The notes beneath the pieces were generated by a model that saw nothing but the letters and a program-made list of their open reading frames with translations, was not told the origin of the DNA and made no database searches. Both the position numbers and the translations under genes were made by a program. Shown piece by piece: positions 1 through 6,700 of a stretch of DNA of 12,920 nucleotides (positions are counted from its first letter, which is position 1; each line of letters starts with the position of its first letter). The DNA is taken from contig JACRQB010000235.1 of the NCBI GenBank assembly GCA_016222925.1, forward strand, positions 1 to 12,920, read 5' to 3'. Source of the DNA: Nitrospirota bacterium. GTDB lineage: Bacteria > Nitrospirota > Nitrospiria > Nitrospirales > Nitrospiraceae.

Positions 1-445
1 CTGCGCCGAGCGACCCATCCGCCTTTTGCTCCGTGTACTCGATCTCAATCTTTCCGAAGCTCAACGACGCCTGATCCGTTGGAATGAGGTCCGATCCGAC
101 AGCGCCATTCTGCTGATAGGAAGACACTAAACAGTCACTGAACACGATTTTACAGTACTCCTGCTGTCCCTCGCCTGCCTTTCTGGCCACGAGCGTCGCA
201 TTCTTCAACCGTTCACCCGTAGCACAGGCCTGGAAGAGTTTCGGCGAGGCCTTGCTGAGCTTCGTCGTAAAATGAAAATCTTGCGCCGAGAACTTTCCCC
301 CGCCTCCTCCACCGGCGAAACGCTCGCCCCCTGTTTGCGTACCTCCAAAGGACCAGGAATCCAGGTGAATGTCTCCCTTGTGCTTCAGATCATTGCTTTC
401 GCCGTCAATCCCAGCGATCTTAAGGAAATAATCAACAGCCGCCAT
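1..445 (-). CDS. hcp: Hcp family type VI secretion tube protein (partial, 3' end beyond window)
   Basis: Translating the minus strand from the ATG at 445 gives 148 codons without a stop, running off the left edge. The protein starts MAAVDYFLKIAGIDGES and continues with KHKGDIHLDSWSFGG, a glycine-rich loop (six Gly in a row, residues 45-50), then QDFHFTTKLSKASPKLFQAC, LVSSYQQNG and IEIEYTEQKADGSLGA. These match the Hcp1 family, hexameric rings that stack into the inner tube of the type VI secretion system and carry effectors. Family members are usually about 160 residues, so only the last few residues should be missing. The start is fixed by a strong AGGAGGG site five bases upstream. No other T6SS gene is visible here, so whether it serves a full secretion system or is an orphan Hcp cannot be told. 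Family assignment is by recognition of conserved segments; high confidence. Confidence 0.88.
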   Translation of the reverse strand, partial: MAAVDYFLKIAGIDGESNDLKHKGDIHLDSWSFGGTQTGGERFAGGGGGGKFSAQDFHFTTKLSKASPKLFQACATGERLKNATLVARKAGEGQQEYCKIVFSDCLVSSYQQNGAVGSDLIPTDQASLSFGKIEIEYTEQKADGSLGA

Positions 446-450
446 GATAG

Positions 451-457
451 CCCTCCT
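451..457 (-). promoter_or_regulatory. Ribosome binding site of hcp
   Basis: On the minus strand AGGAGGG lies five bases before the ATG at 445. It is close to a full anti-Shine-Dalgarno match and decides the start codon. It suggests strong translation, which suits an abundant tube subunit. Confidence 0.75.
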
Positions 458-552
458 CTGGACGTTTGAATGTGGTAGGCCGGGAGACAGGCTACGTGCC
501 TGGGCGGAACACTGTCAACGAGGCAGGTTTTAACCAGTGAAATCAATGGCCC

Positions 553-571
553 TTGGCGGATTTTCCGCCAA
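553..571. repeat. Perfect 8-bp hairpin between hcp and the HEPN locus
   Basis: TTGGCGGA (553-560) and TCCGCCAA (564-571) are perfect inverted repeats around a TTT loop. No T-tract follows on either strand, so it is not a canonical intrinsic terminator. It lies downstream of the HEPN locus and upstream of hcp, both on the minus strand. It could be a weak terminator, an operator or an element-end remnant; the sequence does not decide. Confidence 0.5.
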
Positions 572-648
572 AGATTCAAAAGTGTTCACCAAAGAATGAC
601 TCTCGACCTTTTTATTCCGCAGAAACAATATCGTCTCATACGCAGAAT

Positions 649-765
649 CTACGCGGGCACAAGCCTCTCAAACAGGATATTTGGGATACCGTGCCTCGCC
701 CTATTGTTTCTCCACTCTTTGATCAAATCAACGAAAGAGTTGTACTGGCCAGCGAACGTTTCCAT
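649..765 (-). pseudogene. Possible detached C-terminal piece of the HEPN gene (38 codons)
   Basis: Reading the minus strand from ATG 765 gives a 38-residue open frame that begins METFAGQYNSFVDLIKEW and ends in TAG at 651-649. It lies just downstream of the HEPN gene stop (815-813) in another frame. That same frame also reads IGMELKFESD across the HEPN stop, then meets two stops before ATG 765. HEPN proteins of this type usually continue for some tens of residues after the GRYPI segment, often with an amphipathic final helix, so this may be what remains of that tail after a frameshift and two nonsense changes. No ribosome binding site is evident. It could equally be chance coding; treat as tentative. 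Confidence 0.3.
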
Positions 766-812
766 TGCTCACCACCAAGGCCCTCAGTCCGATTCAAACT
801 TCAGCTCCATGC

Positions 813-1280
813 CTATTGCTTTTGAATCGGGTAGCGTCCAGACATTATCCAATAAGACACATATTCCAATAGCTTGAGTTCGCGATCGGTGAACTGAATA
901 TCGCCCTTTGTAGATACAGCCTTGGCTAGTTCGTTCAGTTGATGTTCTCTGCTTTTGTTCTCAAGGACCCCAAGATATTTTCCGTCTTTTACAAGCGTTC
1001 CACCGTACTTAACCCATAAAGCCTTCAGGAGACACTCAGTAGCCATTGCTCGCAACATGGCACTTACTCCCACGACGCTCATACGTTCGAAGAGTGATCT
1101 CTGTATGCCTCCAGTTTTGCTGGTGTCCTCAAGGAGCTCGCGTCGATAATCACCCCTGAAACGATCAAGAACATTTGCGGACGTAAGAAGATCATAAGCA
1201 GAATTGGACCAATCGAATGGAAAGTTACCCGCTAAGTCAAATCGTGATTTCCAAAACTCGTCGTCACTCAATTGCATCAT
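813..1280 (-). CDS. HEPN-domain-like protein, probably C-terminally truncated
   Basis: The gene encodes 155 residues from ATG 1280 to TAG 813. The central stretch MLRAMATECLLKALWVKYGG (residues 75-94), the later HQLNELAKA (113-121) and the closing LKLLEYVSYWIMSGRYPI (135-152) have the layout of HEPN all-helical proteins, found in toxin-antitoxin and abortive-infection loci and often acting as RNases or as partners of minimal nucleotidyltransferases. I do not see a clear R-x4-6-H catalytic motif, so RNase activity is not supported. The frame stops right after GRYPIQKQ, where relatives usually continue, and HEPN-like coding may go on in another frame (649-765). The start is uncertain: no good ribosome binding site precedes either of the two adjacent ATGs. 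The region is clearly AT-richer than gltB, consistent with acquired DNA. The family call is by pattern recognition and is moderate. Confidence 0.6.
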   Translation of the reverse strand: MMQLSDDEFWKSRFDLAGNFPFDWSNSAYDLLTSANVLDRFRGDYRRELLEDTSKTGGIQRSLFERMSVVGVSAMLRAMATECLLKALWVKYGGTLVKDGKYLGVLENKSREHQLNELAKAVSTKGDIQFTDRELKLLEYVSYWIMSGRYPIQKQ

Positions 1281-1559
1281 ATTGTTTTCGAGTCAACCAA
1301 GCACCACACCTCAGCAATGGTGGAGACGCAGTATCCAGATTGTGAGCGACAGAGTCAGTCAGCTTTGAATTATAAATGGTGGCAGGAATCGACTAAGACT
1401 TCAACAGGATATGCCAGGACACAGAGAAACTTTGTGCAAAAATGGAAAGCTCAAACTAACTGAAACGATGCATTCATCAGCAGGGAAAGAAGGGATTAAG
1501 AAGGGCACAGGGGCTTGAAAGAATGTAACTTTCCTGACAGTAAGTTTAGAAAACAGACT
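1281..1559. other. Non-coding spacer between the HEPN gene and the gltD tail remnant
   Basis: I see no recognisable gene here on either strand. Short open frames exist, but none resembles a known protein and none has a clear ribosome binding site. The only candidate signal is the promoter-like site at 1369-1396. The DNA is AT-rich. Confidence 0.4.
1369..1396 (-). promoter_or_regulatory. Candidate sigma-70 promoter for the HEPN gene
   Basis: On the minus strand a perfect TATAAT (1374-1369) has TTAGTC (1396-1391), a poor -35 match, 16 bases upstream. Transcription would start about 80 bases before the HEPN ATG at 1280. The -10 is good but AT-rich DNA gives such hits by chance. Confidence 0.3.
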
Positions 1560-1641
1560 TTTTGCAGATCCGTTCGCATGCAGATACTGATTGATCCCCG
1601 CCGTCATTTTGCGCCTTTCGGCAATCGCCAAGACAAATCAC
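1560..1641 (-). pseudogene. Remnant of a second gltD 3' end (about 27 codons)
   Basis: The minus strand reads AIAERRKMTAGINQYLHANGSAK, matching the true GltD tail AIAEGRKMAAGINQYLQAGKSAK at 2445-2520. Upstream, one extra T in GTGATTTGTC shifts the frame; without it the residues would be VIVL, against LIVW in GltD. Homology stops abruptly near 1641, exactly where the TGA of the adjacent 72-residue gene lies, and fades after the SAK residues. The differences include synonymous changes, so the copy descends from a coding gltD of another allele or strain rather than from a very recent copy of the neighbour. It has no start and no upstream two-thirds, so it is not a gene. Confidence 0.8.
1579..1634. 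repeat. Direct repeat, distal copy (gltD tail)
   Basis: Pairs with 2464-2519. By hand alignment without gaps 49 of 56 bases agree, and the first 20 (1579-1598 against 2464-2483) are identical. The two copies are in the same orientation, 885 bp apart, and bracket the nucleotidyltransferase unit. They could be attL/attR-like junctions of an element that inserted at the gltD 3' end. Confidence 0.8.
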
Positions 1642-1856
1642 GGGTTCAAAGATCCCTTCGCATCCCATTCTTCCTTGGTCAACATCTGTCTCGGCTTCAA
1701 AGCCCCGGTTGCATAGGCAAGCTGCAGCGCCTCTTCCAACCAAGCTATCCGCTGCGTGGGTGTCGCCATCAAGGTAGCCGAAAGGAGGCCCTGATCAGAG
1801 GCGTCCCAATGCTCCGCTTGTTCTTTCTCCGAAGCAACTTCACGTTTGTCCGCCAT
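1638..1856 (-). CDS. Small protein partner of the nucleotidyltransferase (antitoxin-like)
   Basis: This gene encodes 72 residues. After a charged start (MADKREVASEKEQAEHWDAS) comes TPTQRIAWLEEALQLAYATG (residues 33-52), a helix typical of small proteins found next to AbiEii-type nucleotidyltransferases. Its ATG lies one base after the TGA of that nucleotidyltransferase, so the two are almost certainly co-transcribed and translationally coupled. The role as antitoxin or accessory subunit is inferred from size and position, not from a named family. The stop codon sits precisely at the edge of the gltD tail remnant, so the last residues may have been altered by the junction. Confidence 0.6.
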   Translation of the reverse strand: MADKREVASEKEQAEHWDASDQGLLSATLMATPTQRIAWLEEALQLAYATGALKPRQMLTKEEWDAKGSLNP

Positions 1857-1857
1857 G

Positions 1858-2332
1858 TCAAGAATCTCGCTTTCGTGTACGAATTGCCTCTAGCTCCTCA
1901 ATATCTACCAAATCCTGCGGCCTCCCGGCATACCGTTTCAATGTAATGAGGTCATCAAGTGATATGACTCGGACGGGTGTGTCGCCCACCAATGCTTCCT
2001 GGGATCGAGCTAAGAGTTCTTCAAACGGAACCTCTGGCTTGAGCAGCAAATCGACCACGCGCATGGGATTCGCTATGTTTTTCCTGAAGCCACTCTTCAC
2101 GGACTACTGGATCAGCAAACATTTCTGCCGATACGGGAGCTTGCGGTCGAAACCCTTTGCCAGCCAACGCTCGAATCATCTTGAGGGCTTCTTGCGGTGC
2201 AAGATCGACGGCCAGATCGACATCAGCCGTCAATCGGGCATACCCATGCAACAGGGTGGCAACCCCACCAACCACTACGTACCGCACACCCGCTGCATTC
2301 AAGATTTTGAATATGGGCTCGTAGACGGACAC
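1858..2332 (-). pseudogene. AbiEii-like nucleotidyltransferase, broken by a +1 frameshift
   Basis: Starting at GTG 2332, the first frame gives about 85 residues with VVVGGVATLLHGYARLTADV (19-38) followed by DLAVDL. This is the signature of the DNA polymerase beta-like nucleotidyltransferase fold: GG, then H-G-x-x-R-x-T-x-D-x-D, whose aspartates (D37, D39) bind metal. The C-terminal half (NIANPMRVVDLL through PVRVISLDDLITLKRYAGRP, ending RTRKRDS) is in the next frame and ends at TGA 1860-1858. The frames join at a run of five A on the minus strand (2082-2078). With four A the gene would be 157 codons with no interruption, the usual size for this family. So there is one extra A: a real frameshift, a sequencing error, or slippage. 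Such proteins work in toxin-antitoxin or abortive-infection systems, usually modifying RNA or protein with nucleotides; no substrate can be named here. Confidence 0.8.
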
Positions 2333-2435
2333 ACGGCTATTCTAGCGAATACGGAGAGAAATACCAGCAGTTCAGATATCAGCAGGGATGGCACTACCGG
2401 TTGGAGCGTTTGCACGACTGCGGCAGCGATTATGA

Positions 2436-3713
2436 TCATGCGTTCTTCGCCGACTTGCCGGCCTGCAGATACTGATTGATCCCTGCCGCCATTTTACGCC
2501 CTTCGGCGATGGCCCAGACGATGAGCGAGGCGCCGCGTTTGGTATCGCCGCCGGCAAAGACACCGTCGAGGTTACTCATGAAGTTGTTGTCCACTGATAC
2601 CGCTCCTCGGGCGTCATACTTCACGCCCAGGTTGTCGAGCAGGCCGCTCTTGACGGGGCCGGTGAAGCCCATGGCCAGCAACACCAGATCAGCATTTATC
2701 TCGAACTCGGTCCCGACGTACGCAGTTGCATCGGCCAGAGCGGCCAAGGGGTCGAGTCGGCCCGCTGCGGTGGCGGTTCCGGCAACAACTCGAATTGATG
2801 GGCTTCGACGCAGCCTTGGCGGTGCGCGGTGCCGAGACAGTCGGAGCCCGTATCGCCGCCGCCGATGATGACTACCCGCTTGCCCTTTGCCGTAATCGGT
2901 TCGTCGCTGAAAGAGATCCCTGCAGTCCGCTTATTCTGCTGGGTGAGATATTCCATCGCAAGATGCACACCCTTCAATTCACGTCCGGGGATCGGCAATT
3001 CGCGGGCCTGCTCAGCGCCCATCGTCAACCCCACCGCATCGAACTGTCGGCGCAACTGTTCGCCGGTGATATCCTTGCCGACGGCGACGCTGGTTTGGAA
3101 CTTCACCCCTTCGGCCTTCATCTGTTCCAACCGTCTGTCGATGACCCACTTCTCCATTTTGAAATCGGGAATGCCGTAGCGAAGCAGGCCTCCGATCCGA
3201 TCGGATTTTTCGAAGACCGTCACCTCATGGCCGGCCCGAGCCAGTTGCTGCGCAGCCGCCAACCCCGCCGGACCGGAGCCGATGATCGCCACGGTCTTGC
3301 CGGTCTGCACGACCGGGAGGATCGGCGTCACGAAGCCTTCGTTGAAGCCACGATCGACGATGTTCCATTCGATGATGCGGATGGACACCGGATCCTCGTT
3401 GATGCCCAGCACGCAAGCCCCTTCGCAGGGCGCCGGGCAGAGCCGTCCCGTAAACTCGGGAAAGTTGTTCGTCGTGTGCAGCGCTTCCGCGATAGACAAG
3501 ATCGTTCCATTCGGGAATCAGATTCACGACCGGGCAACCGGTGTTCCCTTGGCAGAACGGCACGCCGCAGTCCATGCAGCGCGCGCCCTGGGTCTTCAGC
3601 CTGTCCTCGGAGATCGGTTCGTACATCTCCTTCCAATCGAGCACACGCAGTTCGATCGATTTGCGCTTCGGGCCCTCACGGGCGTATTTCATGAAACCTT
3701 TTGGGTCACCCAT
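2436..3713 (-). pseudogene. gltD: Glutamate synthase small subunit GltD, disrupted by two internal deletions
   Basis: GltD takes electrons from NADPH through FAD and Fe-S clusters to GltB. The N-terminal frame from ATG 3713 has ARCMDCGVPFCQGNTGCPVV with cysteines at 46, 49, 54 and 60. It ends in WNDLVYRG near 3486, where relatives read roughly RGRWxxALxxLH; here the next frame resumes at EALHTTNNFPEFTGRLCPAP, so about 20 bases are missing. The middle frame is well conserved: FAD site IIGSGPAGLAAAQQLARAG and IGGLLRYGIPDFKMEK, NADPH site VVIIGGGDTGSDCLG, then STPWPLWPMQLRTS. Near 2714 it jumps to GTEFEINADLVLLAMGF and FAGGDTKRGASLIVWAIAEG; relatives have some 40-60 residues between, so one more deletion (length 1 mod 3) is inferred. 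Joined, about 426 codons remain; intact family members are about 470-500. All retained parts look functional, so an assembly fault is possible. It lies 51 bases after gltB, in one operon. Confidence 0.85.
2464..2519. repeat. Direct repeat, proximal copy (inside the gltD 3' end)
   Basis: Partner of 1579-1634. It codes for the last conserved GltD residues (IAEGRKMAAGINQYLQ). As it is joined to the main body of gltD, this copy keeps the gene's reading frame to its stop at 2436. Confidence 0.8.
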
Positions 3714-3764
3714 CTCTTCTTACTTCGCCTTACCTTTTACTTCTCACCGTTCACGTTTCACGGC
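3714..3764 (-). repeat. gltB-gltD spacer with GTGAA/TGAGAA-type short repeats
   Basis: On the minus strand the spacer begins with GTGAAACGTGAACGGTGAG and goes on with near-repeats (AAGTAAAAGG, TAAGGCGAAG, TAAGAAGAG), a run of loosely repeated 6-8 base units. It carries no gene and no clear hairpin. The purine-rich end supplies a loose ribosome binding site for gltD. Confidence 0.4.
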
Positions 3765-6700
3765 TCAATGCACGGCACTCGCCTTCCGCTTCCGTTCTTC
3801 CATCACACGCTTGTAATCGACCGGCATGACCTTGACGAACTTCGGCAAGGTGGCCTCGAACGCATCGAGCACATGTTTGGCCTTACGGCTCCCCGTATAC
3901 ATAAAATGCTTGGTGATCAACCCGTGAAGCAGTTGCTTGTCTTCCTTCGTCGTCACCGGCTCCAGTTCGACCATCCCGGTGTTACAACGGCTCTGGAATG
4001 ACCCGGCATCGTCCAGCACGAACGCCACTCCCCCGGACATGCCGGCCGAGAAATTGCGGCCGGTCCGGCCGAGCACCACGACCACGCCGCCGGTCATGTA
4101 CTCACACCCGTGATCGCCCGTCCCTTCGACGACGGCCTGCGCCCCGCTGTTCCGCACGGCAAACCGTTCACCCGCCATGCCGTAGAAATAGGCCTCACCT
4201 TGGGTCGCCCCATAGAGCGACGTATTGCCGATCAAAATCGTCTCTTCCGGATTATAGAGGATGTTCTTCGGCGGGAAAACGATGATCTTGCCGCCGGACA
4301 ATCCCTTGCCGATATAGTCGTTGGACTCCCCTTCCAGCGTCAGCGTGATGCCCTTCGCGAGAAAGGCCCCGAACGATTGGCCGGCCGAGCCGGAGAACTT
4401 GATTGAGATCGTGTCTTCCGGCAACCCATCCGGCCCGTATGTCTTCGCGATCTTGCTGGAGAGCACCGTGCCGGTCGTCCGGTTGATGTTCCTGATCGGA
4501 AGATCGAGTGTGACTTTCTCGCCCTTCTCGATCGCAGTCTTGCAGCGCTCGACAAGCTGGTTGTCGAGGATGTCGGCAAGACCATGGTCCTGCTTCTGCA
4601 CGCAATAGCGCGGCACATCCGTCGGCACATCCGGAGCCGTCAGTAGGGGTGTAAGGTCCAGCCCCTTGGCTTTCCAGTGATCGACGGCTTTCGTGATCGT
4701 GAGCTTGTCGACGCAGCCGACCATCTCGTTGATCGTCCTGAAGCCGAGCTTTGCCATCAACTGCCGTGCTTCTTCTGCCACGAAGAACAGGTAATTGACG
4801 ATGTGTTCCGGCTTGCCGTTGAACTTCTTGCGCAATTCAGGATCTTGTGTCGCGATCCCGACCGGGCAGGTATTCAGATGGCACTTGCGCATCATGATGC
4901 AGCCTTCGACGATGAGGGGGGCGGTCGCGAACCCATATTCTTCCGCGCCGAGCAGCGTGGCAATGACCACATCGCGACCGGTCTTCATTTGACCGTCCGT
5001 TTCAACACGGATGCGCCCTCGCAGATCGTTGAGGACCAGCGTCTGGTGAGTTTCCGCTAGCCCCAGCTCCCAAGGGATCCCGGCATATTTGATCGATGCC
5101 AATGGGGACGCACCCGTGCCGCCCGAATCGCCGCTGATGAGCACCTTGTCCGCATGGGCCTTGGCAACACCGGCGGCGACCGTGCCGACGCCGACCTCCG
5201 CCACCAGTTTCACGGAGACCCCGGCATCAGGATTGGAATTCTTGAGGTCGAAGATCAGCTGGGCTAAATCCTCGATCGAATAGATGTCGTGGTGCGGCGG
5301 CGGCGAAATCAGTTGCACGCCCGGCGTGGCATACCGAAAGCGCGCGATGTTTTCGTCCACCTTGTGCCCCGGCAATTGACCGCCCTCACCCGGTTTCGCA
5401 CCCTGTGCCATCTTGATCTGCAATTCCCGCGCGTTCACGAGATAATGCGCCGTGACTCCGAATCGGGCCGACGCCACCTGCTTGATATAGCTGTTCTTTG
5501 AATCGCCGTTCGGCAAGGGTTTGAACCGCTCGGGATCTTCGCCACCTTCCCCGGTGTTGCTCTTGCCGCCGAGCCGGTTCATCGCGATCGCCAGCGTTTC
5601 GTGCGCTTCTTTGCTGATCGAGCCGAAGGACATCGCGCCGGTGTTGAAGCGCTTCACGATGTCTTTGGCCGGCTCCACTTCCTCAATCGGAATCGGCTGG
5701 GGCGCGAACTTGAAATCAAGGAGGCCTCGCAGGTTCGATCGCCGCTTGCTCTCGTCGTTCACGATCTGCGCGAATTCTGCGTAGGTCTTCGGGTCGTTCG
5801 AACGGCTGGCATGCTGCAGCTTGTAGATCGTTTCCGGATTCCAGTTATGGTGCTCACCCTGGATGCGGTAGTGGATCTCGCCGCCGAAATCGAGTTGGCG
5901 GATCGCCGCCGGCTCATAGGCAGTTCGGTGTCGGCGTAGCGTTTCTTCACCAACCTCGCGGATGCCGACCCCTTCCACGCGCGACGGGGTCCCGGTGAAG
6001 TAGCGGTCGATCAGTTCGCGACTCAACCCGATCGCCTCAAAAATCTGCGCCCCGCAGTAGGACTGCACCGTGGAAATCCCCATTTTCGAGAAGATCTTGA
6101 GCAGGCCCTTGTTGATGGCCTTGATGAATTTCCCTTCCGCCGTCTGCGCGTCGAGACCTTCCGGCAGATAGTTGTCACGCTCCATGTCGACAAGCGACTC
6201 GAACACCAGGTAAGGGTTGATGGTCCCAGCACCATAGCCGAGCAAACAGGCAAACTGATGCACATCGCGAGGCTCGCCGGTTTCGAGAATCAAGCCCGCT
6301 TCAGTTCGCGTACACTCCCGAACCAGGTGATGATGGACGGCGGAGATACCGAGCAAACTTGGGATCGGAGCCCACTGTTCATCCACACCACGATCACTCA
6401 AAATGAGAAACTTGTAGCCTTCCTTGATCGCCTGCGAGGCCTGCTGACACAGTTCGTCGACCGCCTCGCCAAGCCCAGCCGGACCTTCGGCGACGCGGAA
6501 TAACATACGAAGCGTCTTACTTTTGAAGTGCGGATCGGAAATGCCGCGAATCTTTTGCAAATCGGCGTTCGTGAGAATCGGCTGCTGCACCTTGATACGG
6601 CGGCACGACTCCGGCGATTCATCCATCAAGTTCGGCTTCGGACCGATGTTGGTCACCAGCGACATCACGAGCTGCTCTCGGATCGGGTCGATGGGAGGAT

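Noticed and set aside
1272..1463. Plus-strand 63-codon open frame in the spacer
   Set aside because: No similarity to any family I know, no ribosome binding site, overlaps the HEPN start region.
1858..2100. Separate 80-residue gene starting at GTG 2100
   Set aside because: It is the C-terminal half of the nucleotidyltransferase in a shifted frame. Removing one A joins the halves, and the GTG has no ribosome binding site.
1560..2519. Insertion sequence bounded by the direct repeats
   Set aside because: The repeats are tens of bases long and are gltD coding sequence, there are no terminal inverted repeats, and no transposase is present. A site-specific or recombination event fits better.
2696..3499. 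Separate oxidoreductase gene starting at 3499
   Set aside because: It is the middle of gltD, lacking the N-terminal cysteine cluster and the C-terminal end; both flank it in the other frame.
2726..3694. Plus-strand open frame of 322 codons opposite gltD
   Set aside because: Antisense to gltD coding sequence, no domain or motif seen, composition typical of a shadow frame.
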